Counted from the first letter of the stretch, positions 1 to 8,328 are shown. The stretch is 26,261 nucleotides of DNA from S010-25 sp964466455 (GCA_964466455.1 CAYXNL010000033.1:1-26261), one strand, 5' to 3'. The notes: generated by a model not told the origin, from the sequence alone. A program made the numbers and translations.

Positions 1-504
1 AAAGATCCTTGATTGTATGTGTTTTTTCATTAGAGATTACCCGCGTTGTCGTACAGGAATAATACATGGAAAGTGGCAATATACAGGAAAGTAAAAATTA
101 AATCATCCGTGAAGTATGTCAGTTCGCCTTTTTCAGTAACAAAAAAATCTATTGACTATATTTGTCGAACATTACATATAGTGCCTAAGCTCATAAGTAG
201 AAAAATAGTCCGCAAAAAACGCAAAAAATACGAAAGGAAAGATAATAATATATAAACGAATTTATTTTTTCTTATCAAGGTATTGTCATAAGTAAATTTT
301 ATTGTTACATACAACACACTTAGGTTTTTGACAGGTGGTTTTATGGAGAAATAGTGGCGAAGAGAGTATAGTACGCACTCGCTACGTTCGAGCGAAATCA
401 CAATGGTATGCCGACGTTAGCAACAGAAATTTTTGATATAGAATAAATCACTGATTTATCTATTATTTTTTTGAAACTGACAGAAGATCCTCTGGAGGAA
501 TAAG
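1..504. other. AT-rich gene-free region upstream of qmoA
   Basis: This stretch holds no convincing gene. The two small open frames in it (46-255 on +, from a TTG, and 156-401 on -) are AT-driven, lack a good ribosome binding site and give no recognisable protein. The last 75 bases carry the probable promoter and a palindrome, listed separately. If aprBA, the usual partner of qmo, lies nearby, it is outside the window. Confidence 0.6.
433..462 (+). promoter_or_regulatory. Candidate qmoA promoter with a 17-bp palindrome
   Basis: TTGATA at 433-438 and TATCTA at 457-462, 18 bases apart, could be the -35 and -10 boxes. Between them, and overlapping the -10, is the perfect odd palindrome ATAAATCACTGATTTAT at 443-459. 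This is a position where a repressor would block polymerase. The half-sites point the opposite way to an FNR/Anr box (TTGAT-N4-ATCAA). The palindrome is seen directly; its role is inferred, and chance is possible in such AT-rich DNA. Confidence 0.35.
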
Positions 505-1791
505 ATGTCGGATATTGTTGCGACCAATCAGACTATTCTGGTTGTCGGCGGTGGCATTAGTGGCATGACTGCTGCGTTAGAAGCTGCTGAAGTCGGCAAA
601 CAGGTTATTGTCATTGAAAAATCGCCATCTGTAGGTGGACGAGTTACCAGACTTTACAAGTATTTTCCCAAGCTATGTTTTCCTACCTGCGGCCAGGAAA
701 TTAATCAGCGCCGGATGACGGCAAACAGAAATATTACTGTTTTGACGATGGCCGAAGTGACTGACCTTCAGGGTGAAGCCGGTGATTACAGGGCAACCAT
801 CAAAGTTAGTCCGCGTTATGTAAACGAAAACTGCACAGCCTGCGGTGCCTGCGGTGATGCAGTGCAAAGCGAGTTTGATGATGCCCATAACTACAATATG
901 AGCAAACATAAAGGAGCCTATCTGCCACATGGCCTTGCCATGCCAAAACGTTTTGTGCTCGACCCGGACATGATTGGTAGTGATGATGCGCAGAAAGCCA
1001 AAGATGCCTGTAAGTATGATGCGATAGACCTTGATATGCAGGAAGAAACGCTGGAATTAAAAGCCGGTGCCGTAATCTGGGCAACGGGCTGGCGTCCGTT
1101 TGATGCAGCAAAAATTCAGCCTTATGGTTATGATCGTATTGATAATGTCATTTCAAGTGTAGAATTTGAACGCCTGATGGATCCGTATGGCCCTACTGGT
1201 GGCAAATTGATTCGTCCGTCTGACGGCAAAGAAGCAAAAAATGTAGCTTTTATTCAATGTGCCGGTTCACGTGATCGTAACTACCTCAAACACTGCTCAC
1301 GTATCTGCTGCATGGCTTCGCTGAAGCAGACAACGTATGTGACAGAGAAATACGGTGATGATGCAGATATTTCTATCTACTATATTGATATCCGTGCGAT
1401 TGATCGTTTTGATAATTTCCATCAACGGGTCAAAGACAATCCGAATGTAACCTTCATTAAATCCAAAGTGGCCAGTATTGTTGAAAACAGAGAAAACGGG
1501 AACCCAATGCTTAACGGGGTGAATGTGGAAGGCTATCACCGTTATACCAATGAGCATGATCTGGTGGTGCTGGCGGTGGGAATGGAACCGAGTATTGATA
1601 AAGACACATTCCCGATTGAACTGACAGTGAACGACGAAGGCTTTATTGAAAATAATGAAGCCAACGGTGGTGTATTCGCAGCCGGTTGTTCAACCGATGC
1701 GCTGGATGTAAATCGTGCAGTACAAAGTGCAACAGCCTGCGCATTAAAAGCTATTCAGGTAGTTAATCGCGTAGCACAGGCGGAGGGTTAA
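505..1791 (+). CDS. qmoA: Quinone-interacting membrane-bound oxidoreductase subunit QmoA (HdrA-like flavoprotein)
   Basis: A 428-residue HdrA-related flavoprotein of the Qmo complex, which exchanges electrons with APS reductase; in sulfur oxidisers this is expected to run from sulfite/AMP oxidation toward the electron transport chain. An FAD-binding Rossmann motif (VVGGGISGMTAALEA) begins near residue 13, with the partner Glu and GG at about 38-45. Cys110, 113 and 116 plus Cys169 (CKYDAI) resemble a modified FeS site. Cys252, 264, 268 and 269 (CAGSRDRNYLKHCSRICC) match the HdrA-type cluster region. The length fits QmoA and is far shorter than archaeal HdrA, without its terminal ferredoxin domains. 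A strong ribosome binding site, GGAGGAA at 494-500, fixes the start. It is first in a four-gene operon, with qmoB starting 2 bases after its stop. Family membership is firm; physiological direction is inferred. Confidence 0.9.
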   Translation: MSDIVATNQTILVVGGGISGMTAALEAAEVGKQVIVIEKSPSVGGRVTRLYKYFPKLCFPTCGQEINQRRMTANRNITVLTMAEVTDLQGEAGDYRATIKVSPRYVNENCTACGACGDAVQSEFDDAHNYNMSKHKGAYLPHGLAMPKRFVLDPDMIGSDDAQKAKDACKYDAIDLDMQEETLELKAGAVIWATGWRPFDAAKIQPYGYDRIDNVISSVEFERLMDPYGPTGGKLIRPSDGKEAKNVAFIQCAGSRDRNYLKHCSRICCMASLKQTTYVTEKYGDDADISIYYIDIRAIDRFDNFHQRVKDNPNVTFIKSKVASIVENRENGNPMLNGVNVEGYHRYTNEHDLVVLAVGMEPSIDKDTFPIELTVNDEGFIENNEANGGVFAAGCSTDALDVNRAVQSATACALKAIQVVNRVAQAEG

Positions 1792-1793
1792 AG

Positions 1794-4031
1794 ATGTCTG
1801 ATGAAATGAAAATAGGCGCTTATATTTGTAATGGCTGTGGTATTGGCGACCGCCTTGATTCCAGTCAACTGGAAACAACAGCAAGCCGTGATGGTAAAGC
1901 TGCTATCTGCCAGCAACACGACTTTCTGTGTTCAGAAGCCGGTGTCAAAATGATACAAAGTGACATTGATAACGAAGGCGTGAATCGTGTTGTGATTGCT
2001 GCCTGCTCACGTCGTGCCAAAACAGAAGCTTTTAATTTTGAAGGCGTAGTGCTGATACGTACTAATCTGCGTGAAGGGGTTATCTGGGTGCGTCCCGATG
2101 AAGATGACCAGCGCGAAACCACACAGGAAATGGCAGACGATTATATCCGTATGGGTTGTGCCGAAGCTAAATATGCCAAAGTACCCCAATCCAGTGGTCA
2201 GCAGGGTGTGAATAAAAACATTCTGATTGCCGGTGGCGGGATTTCTGGTATGACAGCAGCGTTGGAGGCTTCCAAAGCCGGTTACCCCTGTACTATCGTT
2301 GAAAAAACCGGTGCTCTGGGCGGCGCCACAGCGCAACTGTACAGAAAGATTCCAACTCGTGCGCCGTATACTGATCCGGAAGACACCGGTGTTGAAGAAA
2401 TGGCTGCAGCCGTTGAAGCTGACAGCAATATTAGCGTTTACCTGAATGCAACGTTGACCAACACGGCTGGTGCGCCGGGACGGTTCAGTGCTGATATCAC
2501 CACCGAAAGCGGTAATACCGAAACTAAAGAGTTCGGCTCAATTGTACAGGCTTCAGGTTTCAAACCTTATGATGCCAGTAATCTGCCCGAATTTGCCTAC
2601 GGTAAAAGCAAGGATGTGGTAACACAGATGGAACTTGAAGCACTGGCAAAGGCCGCTGATGGTGGTGTCATTAAACGCCCATCTGATGGCAAGGAAGTAT
2701 CCAGCGTTCTATTTATTCAGTGTGCCGGTCAGCGTAGTACAAGGGAGGGTCATCTGGAACACTGCTCGGGCTTCTGTTGTAATGCCAGTATTAAGCAGGC
2801 TATGTATTTTAAAGATCAAAATCCTGAGATTGATACCACAGTACTGTACACCGATTTGCGTACGCCGGGTGCCGGTGGTGAGAACTTCTATCGTAGCGGT
2901 CAGAACAAAGGTATTATCTTCACCAAAGGTATTGCCAGTGAAGTGGTGCATAGCCAAAACCCAACCGTTAAGTTTAAAGATCTGATTTTAGATGAAGACG
3001 TTGATCTGGAAGTGGATCTGGTGGTACTGGCAACTGGTATGATACCCAATGCAGGCGCCTCGACCCGTGAGGAACTGACTGCGCAGGAGAATGCAGCAAA
3101 AGAGTCAGGTGAAGAAATTCGTATCGATGCGGAATCCATTCTGAACCTGGATTATCGTCAGGGCAGTGATGTTCCACACATGGCGAATGGTTTTGCCGAC
3201 TCACACTTTATCTGTTTCCCTTATGAAACACAGCGTACCGGTATTTATACAGCCGGACCTGTACGTCGTCCCATGGATGTGAAACAGGCCATGGACGATG
3301 CGACTGGGGCGGCAATGAAAGCCATTTCTGAAGCAGAAAATGCCGGGCTTGGTAAAGCTGCACATCCTCGTGTTGCCGACCTGAGTTTCCCCAGTTTTCG
3401 TCAGGAAGGCTGTACCCAGTGTAAACGTTGTACAGTGGAATGCCCGTTTGGTGCAATCAATGAAACCGAAGATGGCTATCCACAGTTTAATGAATCACGC
3501 TGTCGCCGCTGTGGTACCTGCATGGGCGCCTGTCCGGTACGAGTAATTTCATTTGAGAACTATTCGATTGATACCGTTGGTCAGCAGTTAAAAGCAGTTG
3601 ATGTGCCCGATGAGTTTGAAGAGAAGCCACGTATTTTAGTACTGGCCTGCGAAAATGATGCCTATCCGGCACTGGATATGGCGGCGCAGAATCGGCTGGA
3701 ATACAGCGCCTTTACGCGTGTTATTCCTGTGCGTTGTCTTGGCTCTGTTAGTATGAGCTGGATTACCGACTCCATGAACAGCGGCTATGATGGCATAATT
3801 CTAATGGGCTGCCCAAGCGGTGATGATTATCAGTGTCACTTTGTGAAAGGTTCGTTAGTGGCTCAGGAACGTATGTCCAAAGTAGGTGACACACTCGAAT
3901 CATTGAGTCTGGAGAAAGAACGTGTACAAACCTATGAAATATCTATTAGCGATATTCAAAAGGTTCCACAGTTAATTAATGAAATGGCTGAAACAATCGA
4001 ACAGATTGGTATGAGCCCATTCAAGTTCTAG
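1794..4031 (+). CDS. qmoB: Quinone-interacting membrane-bound oxidoreductase subunit QmoB (HdrA/MvhD fusion)
   Basis: A 745-residue FeS flavoprotein, second subunit of the Qmo complex. Domains in order: a short N-terminal module with ICNGCGIG at about 11-18; an FAD Rossmann motif (ILIAGGGISGMTAALEA) at 143-159; the HdrA-type cysteine region Cys310, 324, 328 and 329; two [4Fe-4S] ferredoxin motifs at 540-550 (CTQCKRCTVEC) and 570-580 (CRRCGTCMGAC); and a C-terminal MvhD/FrhD-like domain from about 612 with Cys648, 673 and 681. This is the standard QmoB layout. The MvhD-like end is thought to mediate electron transfer to partner proteins. The start sits 2 bases after the qmoA stop, with GGAGGG just upstream inside the end of qmoA, which suggests translational coupling. 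hdrC follows after 22 bases. Confidence 0.92.
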   Translation: MSDEMKIGAYICNGCGIGDRLDSSQLETTASRDGKAAICQQHDFLCSEAGVKMIQSDIDNEGVNRVVIAACSRRAKTEAFNFEGVVLIRTNLREGVIWVRPDEDDQRETTQEMADDYIRMGCAEAKYAKVPQSSGQQGVNKNILIAGGGISGMTAALEASKAGYPCTIVEKTGALGGATAQLYRKIPTRAPYTDPEDTGVEEMAAAVEADSNISVYLNATLTNTAGAPGRFSADITTESGNTETKEFGSIVQASGFKPYDASNLPEFAYGKSKDVVTQMELEALAKAADGGVIKRPSDGKEVSSVLFIQCAGQRSTREGHLEHCSGFCCNASIKQAMYFKDQNPEIDTTVLYTDLRTPGAGGENFYRSGQNKGIIFTKGIASEVVHSQNPTVKFKDLILDEDVDLEVDLVVLATGMIPNAGASTREELTAQENAAKESGEEIRIDAESILNLDYRQGSDVPHMANGFADSHFICFPYETQRTGIYTAGPVRRPMDVKQAMDDATGAAMKAISEAENAGLGKAAHPRVADLSFPSFRQEGCTQCKRCTVECPFGAINETEDGYPQFNESRCRRCGTCMGACPVRVISFENYSIDTVGQQLKAVDVPDEFEEKPRILVLACENDAYPALDMAAQNRLEYSAFTRVIPVRCLGSVSMSWITDSMNSGYDGIILMGCPSGDDYQCHFVKGSLVAQERMSKVGDTLESLSLEKERVQTYEISISDIQKVPQLINEMAETIEQIGMSPFKF

Positions 4032-4053
4032 ACCAGAATAGAGGAAACTATCC

Positions 4054-4677
4054 ATGAGTGATATGAATACAAGCATGGTTGAAAAATACCGCAACAGCTT
4101 CCTCCGGGAAGTTGAAGACCACGTCGAAGAAGGCGAATGGGTGAAAATGTGCATGCAGTGTGGTGTCTGTTCCGGCTCCTGTCCACTGGGGCCATACTGG
4201 GATCATCCACCACAGGAATTATTTATGATGATTCGTGCAGGTAAGCGCGAAGAAGTTCTCGCCTCCACTTCAATGTGGATGTGTACTTCCTGTTATAACT
4301 GTGTAGTGCGTTGCCCTCGTGAATTACCGATTACGCATATTATGCATGGCCTGGCGCATTATGCGACCCGTCTGGGTATTGAGCCAAAAGGTCAGCCAAC
4401 TCGTCAGTTTGCTCAGTTGTTCTGGAATAATCTGGCAAAAAATGGCCGTGTTAACGAATTATGGCTGGGTGTAAATCTGTATTTTATGAACGGTTTTGTC
4501 AATGGCATTAAAGTTGCGATGGGTATGGCAGGCATTGGTCTTGGTATGCTTAAAGCTGGCCGTTTGAGTCTTAAAGAACTTGTCGGCGGCCATACGGTGA
4601 AAGACAAAAAAGGCTTTAAGGCAATGATTAAGAAAGCGCAGGAGCTGGAAGCAGCTCGTGTTGATAGCTCTAACTAA
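4054..4677 (+). CDS. hdrC: HdrC-like iron-sulfur subunit of the Qmo complex
   Basis: A 207-residue soluble HdrC-type protein with two classic [4Fe-4S] motifs: Cys33, 36, 39, 43 (CMQCGVCSGSC) and Cys77, 80, 83, 87 (CTSCYNCVVRC). It should pass electrons between QmoAB and HdrB. It is not QmoC, since the heme-b transmembrane domain that makes QmoC a membrane protein is absent. One hydrophobic glycine-rich stretch near residues 150-170 is too short and isolated to be that domain. Replacement of qmoC by separate hdrB and hdrC is known in Gram-positive sulfate reducers and in sulfur oxidisers such as Thiobacillus denitrificans. GAGGAAA lies about 9 bases before the ATG. The electron acceptor of this soluble version is not evident from the sequence. 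Confidence 0.9.
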   Translation: MSDMNTSMVEKYRNSFLREVEDHVEEGEWVKMCMQCGVCSGSCPLGPYWDHPPQELFMMIRAGKREEVLASTSMWMCTSCYNCVVRCPRELPITHIMHGLAHYATRLGIEPKGQPTRQFAQLFWNNLAKNGRVNELWLGVNLYFMNGFVNGIKVAMGMAGIGLGMLKAGRLSLKELVGGHTVKDKKGFKAMIKKAQELEAARVDSSN

Positions 4678-4696
4678 ACTGGAGCAGGAAAAGATT

Positions 4697-5596
4697 ATGG
4701 CAAAAGAATATTCATTTTATCCGGGTTGTTCATCACAGGAAAAGGCATCATCTTCCAATTATCTGAAATCTGTTCAGACTATGTGTGACGTGCTGGATAT
4801 CAAACTTAATGTAATTCCGGACTGGAACTGCTGTTCGGCTTCTATTGGTTACTGTGGCGGTGGTGAACTGCCTCGTCTGGCTCTATCGGCACGTAATATT
4901 GCATTATCCGAGAAGCATAATAGCGGACAGGATATTGTTGCCACCTGTGCTGCCTGCTGGCTGGCCACAAAGGAAACCAAGGAACGTCTGGATGATGATG
5001 CCGGGTTAATGGAAGAAACCAATCAGGCGCTGGCTGAGGCAGGCTTAAAGCTGGAAAACAAAGCGAAAATCCGCCACATGGTCGAAGTGCTGATTGAAGA
5101 TATCGGTTATGAGGAAATGGGCAAGCATGTGACAAAACCACTTGATGGTATCAAAATTGCTGGTTATGTAGGCTGTCAGACTAATCGACCTTTTGGTATT
5201 GAGGGTGAATCGTTTGAAAATCCAAAATATCTGGATAAATTTATCGAAACGCTAGGTGCCGAGCCCATTGAAAAATATGAGAAGAAAGTCTCCTGTTGTG
5301 GCGGGGCTCTGGCTTTTTCCGAACCGGAAAAGTCACAGGTGCTGATCAAGGATATTATCGAATCAGCCTATGACGGTGGTGCTGATATGATTGTTACCCC
5401 CTGTCCGGTTTGTCAGATGAACGTAGAAGTATATCAGGATAAAATTAACGCTAAATATGGAACTAAATTTAATATTCCTGTTACCTATTACAGTACACTG
5501 ATGTCAGTAGCTTATGGTAAGAACGCTAAGCAGGCTGGTCTTAATGGACAGATAATCCGGGCAGAGAAACTGGAAGCGATTGCAGCTAAATACTAA
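4697..5596 (+). CDS. hdrB: HdrB-like CCG-domain subunit of the Qmo complex
   Basis: A 299-residue protein with two complete cysteine-rich (CCG) domains. The first has GC at residues 9-10, WNCC, then CAAC; the second has YVGC, SCCGG, then CPVC. In archaeal HdrB these bind non-cubane [4Fe-4S] clusters that do disulfide chemistry, so this may be the terminal electron-handling subunit of the QmoAB-HdrCB complex. The ATG at 4697 is chosen because it follows a GGAG/AGGA stretch (4681-4690) and because the protein then begins MAKEYSFYPGC, as HdrB proteins usually do; an ATG at 4658 would overlap hdrC. The final Tyr codon and the stop fall inside the interspersed repeat at 5591-5725. Confidence 0.9.
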   Translation: MAKEYSFYPGCSSQEKASSSNYLKSVQTMCDVLDIKLNVIPDWNCCSASIGYCGGGELPRLALSARNIALSEKHNSGQDIVATCAACWLATKETKERLDDDAGLMEETNQALAEAGLKLENKAKIRHMVEVLIEDIGYEEMGKHVTKPLDGIKIAGYVGCQTNRPFGIEGESFENPKYLDKFIETLGAEPIEKYEKKVSCCGGALAFSEPEKSQVLIKDIIESAYDGGADMIVTPCPVCQMNVEVYQDKINAKYGTKFNIPVTYYSTLMSVAYGKNAKQAGLNGQIIRAEKLEAIAAKY

Positions 5597-5725
5597 CAGG
5601 ATGGATGAAAAGGATACTTATTGTTAAAGACCGTCAGCCGCAGGGATGCGGGTGTCGAGCTTACATGGAGGTATTCACAGCGTGTCTTGAACAATAAGTA
5701 TCCTTTTTATCTGTTTCAGTAATAA
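5591..5725 (+). repeat. Interspersed repeat, copy 1 (MITE-like)
   Basis: A 135-bp element repeated in inverted orientation at 14098-14231, with only about four differences including one indel. Perfect 18-bp inverted arms (starting AAAAGGATACTTATTGTT) lie at 5608-5625 and 5690-5707. Between them is a GC-richer core containing the small hairpin CCGCA-GGGA-TGCGG. There is no coding capacity. Shared sequence starts at TACTAACAGG, so the element includes the hdrB stop codon. It lies before the operon terminator and is therefore probably transcribed in the hdrB 3' untranslated region. It could be a non-autonomous transposable element or a structured intergenic repeat; no clear target duplication was seen. 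Confidence 0.85.
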
Positions 5726-5755
5726 GTTACCGTAAATCCATTTTTCAGGATAGCT

Positions 5756-5784
5756 AAAAGCCCGGATTATCCGGGCTTTTTTTG
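5756..5784 (+). terminator. Intrinsic terminator of the qmo-hdr operon
   Basis: The arm AAAAGCCCGGA at 5756-5766, a TTA loop, and the complementary arm TCCGGGC running into a T tract at 5777-5783 form a textbook rho-independent terminator, about 160 bases after the hdrB stop. Confidence 0.88.
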
Positions 5785-5820
5785 TATCTATGCCATGCGT
5801 TCCTATGTATTATTTACAGA

Positions 5821-7320
5821 ATGGATATTGTTCTCACAACGTTAAACGCACGCTATATTCATACGGCTTTCGGTTTGCGTTATCTTTATGCCAATCTTGG
5901 CGAGCTTCAGCCGCGTGCCGAGGTTGTCGAATTTACCATTCACCAGCGTCCGATGGATGTAGCAGAACAACTGCTTGATAAACATCCCTCAATTATCGGT
6001 TTTGGGGTTTATATCTGGAATGTTTCACAGGTTAGTCAGACGGTATCCCTGTTAAAGCGACTCGCCCCCGAGGTTATTATTGTTCTTGGTGGGCCGGAAG
6101 TCAGTCATGGGAATGACCTTCCTGAGATGGCAGTATGGGTCGATTATATTATTCAGGGGAATGGTGAAATAGCCTGGCGGGATTTATGTAAGCAGGTGCT
6201 GCATCATCAGAAACCTGTCCCTAAAATAATTCAGGCAGCCAATATACCACTGGATAAGCTTATATTACCCTACCATTTTTATACGGATGAAGATATAAAA
6301 AATCGTTTACTCTATGTTGAGGCATCGCGTGGCTGTCCATTTAAATGTGAGTTCTGCTTATCTTCACTGGATAAAACATCAAAGTCATTTGATTTAACTC
6401 GATTTCTTGATGAAATGGATGAACTATATCAGCGTGGTGCGCGTAATTTTAAATTTATTGACCGTACCTTTAATTTAAAGGTCAGTAGCAGTGTCGCTAT
6501 CCTGGAGTTTTTCTTACAGCGTATGAGTGATGACCTGTATCTGCATTTTGAAGTAGTTCCGGATAATCTGCCGGACAAATTGAAAACAGTCATTCAACTT
6601 TACCCTGCTCATTCCCTGCAATTTGAGGTCGGAGTACAGACGTTTGATCCTGTCATTCAGCAGTTAATCAGTCGGCGGCAGAATAACCAGAAAACGCGTG
6701 AAAATCTGCGCTGGTTACGCCAGCAGACACAAGCCTATATTCATGCGGATCTGATTTTTGGTCTACCCGGTGATACGTTGGAGAATTTTACCCGGAGTTT
6801 TGACCAACTGGTTGCATTGCAACCGCATGAGATTCAGTTGGGTATCTTGAAGCGTTTGCGTGGTGCACCGCTGAATCGCCACGATATTGCTTATGAACTA
6901 AAGTATAACGCCGAGCCACCCTATAATATTTTAAGTACCAGTCGTATTGATTTCAAAACTATGCAGCGGATGAATCGTTTTGCCCGCTACTGGGATATGA
7001 TTGCTAATTCAGGGCGGTTTAAACAGACGTTGCCGTTAATTTTAGGTCAGCATCCATTTGAGCATTTTATGCAATTAAGTGATGCGCTGTTTTTGCAAAC
7101 AGGCAGTACATGGAAAGTGTCACTTAAACGTTTATTTATCCTGTTGTATAATTATTTACAACAGATCGCGGATATTGATTATCAGCAGCTATTTACCTGC
7201 CTGGAACAGGATTATTGTCGCAGCGGTGAAAAAGGTCGGTTTAGTCAATTATTCACTCAGCGAAAAAGAGACGGACAAACGGGAACGGCTAATAGAAGGC
7301 AAAAACAGGTGCTGTTATAG
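5821..7320 (+). CDS. B12-binding radical SAM protein (DUF4080 type)
   Basis: A 499-residue protein. The N-terminal ~130 residues look like a cobalamin-binding Rossmann domain (IIGFGVYIWNVSQ, IIVLGGPEVS). The radical SAM cluster motif CPFKCEFC (C-x3-C-x2-C) follows at about 180-187, then a TIM-barrel core with LIFGLPGDT and a C-terminal DUF4080-like tail. Such enzymes use a [4Fe-4S] cluster and S-adenosylmethionine to start radical chemistry, often methylation; the substrate is unknown. The start at 5821 gives MDIVLTTLNARYIHT, the usual beginning of this family; the frame is open to an ATG at 5782, but that would overlap the preceding terminator. No strong Shine-Dalgarno sequence is visible. 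It stands alone and converges with the diguanylate cyclase. A weak hairpin (GCCATC/GATGGC, 7375-7398) lies between them. Confidence 0.85.
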   Translation: MDIVLTTLNARYIHTAFGLRYLYANLGELQPRAEVVEFTIHQRPMDVAEQLLDKHPSIIGFGVYIWNVSQVSQTVSLLKRLAPEVIIVLGGPEVSHGNDLPEMAVWVDYIIQGNGEIAWRDLCKQVLHHQKPVPKIIQAANIPLDKLILPYHFYTDEDIKNRLLYVEASRGCPFKCEFCLSSLDKTSKSFDLTRFLDEMDELYQRGARNFKFIDRTFNLKVSSSVAILEFFLQRMSDDLYLHFEVVPDNLPDKLKTVIQLYPAHSLQFEVGVQTFDPVIQQLISRRQNNQKTRENLRWLRQQTQAYIHADLIFGLPGDTLENFTRSFDQLVALQPHEIQLGILKRLRGAPLNRHDIAYELKYNAEPPYNILSTSRIDFKTMQRMNRFARYWDMIANSGRFKQTLPLILGQHPFEHFMQLSDALFLQTGSTWKVSLKRLFILLYNYLQQIADIDYQQLFTCLEQDYCRSGEKGRFSQLFTQRKRDGQTGTANRRQKQVLL

Positions 7321-7353
7321 ATGTTATAGATGTTATAGGTGTTATAGGTGTAG
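7312..7353 (+). repeat. 9-bp tandem repeat at the end of the radical SAM gene
   Basis: Four copies of TGTTATAG spaced by one purine (starting at 7313, 7322, 7331 and 7340, period 9) and a partial fifth. The first copy contains the TAG stop codon of the upstream gene. A multiple-of-three period means copy-number change would not shift a frame, and all but the first copy are non-coding. Confidence 0.9.
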
Positions 7354-7407
7354 TAAAAAGGATAGCGAATACCCGCCATCCTGACACAGAGAGATGGCTT
7401 AGCGTAT

Positions 7408-8328
7408 CTATTTTATCTGCCCAGCAATTTCTGCCCTGTTTCTACCTTTATTTTTTGCCTTATAGAGCGCACTGTCAGCGCGTTCAAGGAAGCACTGACC
7501 AGATTCATTTTCAAGCAAGGTAGCGATACCAAGGCTAATGGTCGTATGTATTTTTATGCTGTTAATTTGTTTGATGGATGCAATGTTACGGCGAATACGT
7601 TCAGCAAGCAGGTAAGCACCATCAGAAACAGTCTGGCTGGTTAGTACCACAAATTCCTCACCACCAAAGCGGAATAACAAATCGCTACTACGAATGGTTG
7701 AGGTAATGGTATCGGCAATAGTTTTTAAAACAGCATCGCCGTAGGTATGGCCATAGGTATCATTAAACTGTTTAAAATTATCGGCATCAAGAATTAACAT
7801 CGACAGGGGCATGTTCTTTCTATGTGCAAGTTCTACCTCACGTTGTAGTGCGTTATCCATAGCATGGCGATTCTGGATACCAGTAAGTGCATCATGCGAA
7901 GCGAGATCAATCGCATGTTGATATTCCAGCGCATTACGTAGCGGGTAAACCAGCGCGCTAAGCAGATTTTCCAGCAATGCAATTTCTTTTTTCTGGAAGT
8001 GCTGGATACGATAAAAACATAAACTACCCAGATTTTTTGACTCCAGTTTCAGATCATAGGTTGCCCGATGAGTCGTTATATCACCAATGGTTCTTTTATC
8101 ATCGGATTCAGGGTGTTGATATACCACTGCATCGATTTTAACGTACTGGCGGATTTTACGGGCAAACAGTTCAATCTGCATATCCAGATTGAGTGTGGTC
8201 TGTAAGATACTGATTAATTCCTGTATATGATTATTATTTCCGGCTGATCGTGCATTGACTGTCCGGTGAACCAGATGGGCTTTAACCAGTGATAAATGAC
8301 TTGTCTGTATTGATGAGGCTGGTCGCAT
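7408..8328 (-). CDS. GGDEF diguanylate cyclase
   Basis: A 306-residue protein that should make cyclic di-GMP from two GTP. The C-terminal GGDEF domain runs from about residue 140 (LASHDALTGIQNRHAM) to the end. The active-site signature is intact as GGEEF at 222-226. The inhibitory site RSSD at 213-216, five residues upstream of GGEEF, predicts product feedback inhibition. The first ~135 residues look like a degenerate GAF-type sensory domain ending in a helical linker; no transmembrane segment is seen, so it is probably cytosolic. The start ATG follows GGGGGAG at a good distance. It is transcribed singly. The ligand of the N-terminal domain cannot be read from the sequence. Confidence 0.9.
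   Translation of the reverse strand: MRPASSIQTSHLSLVKAHLVHRTVNARSAGNNNHIQELISILQTTLNLDMQIELFARKIRQYVKIDAVVYQHPESDDKRTIGDITTHRATYDLKLESKNLGSLCFYRIQHFQKKEIALLENLLSALVYPLRNALEYQHAIDLASHDALTGIQNRHAMDNALQREVELAHRKNMPLSMLILDADNFKQFNDTYGHTYGDAVLKTIADTITSTIRSSDLLFRFGGEEFVVLTSQTVSDGAYLLAERIRRNIASIKQINSIKIHTTISLGIATLLENESGQCFLERADSALYKAKNKGRNRAEIAGQIK

Noticed and set aside
46..255. Small Lys/Arg-rich open frame before qmoA
   Set aside because: TTG start, no ribosome binding site, AT-rich low-complexity composition and no recognisable protein; an antisense frame (156-401) overlaps it and is equally unsupported.
443..459. FNR/Anr box upstream of qmoA
   Set aside because: The half-sites are ATCA and TGAT in the wrong order and spacing for TTGAT-N4-ATCAA.
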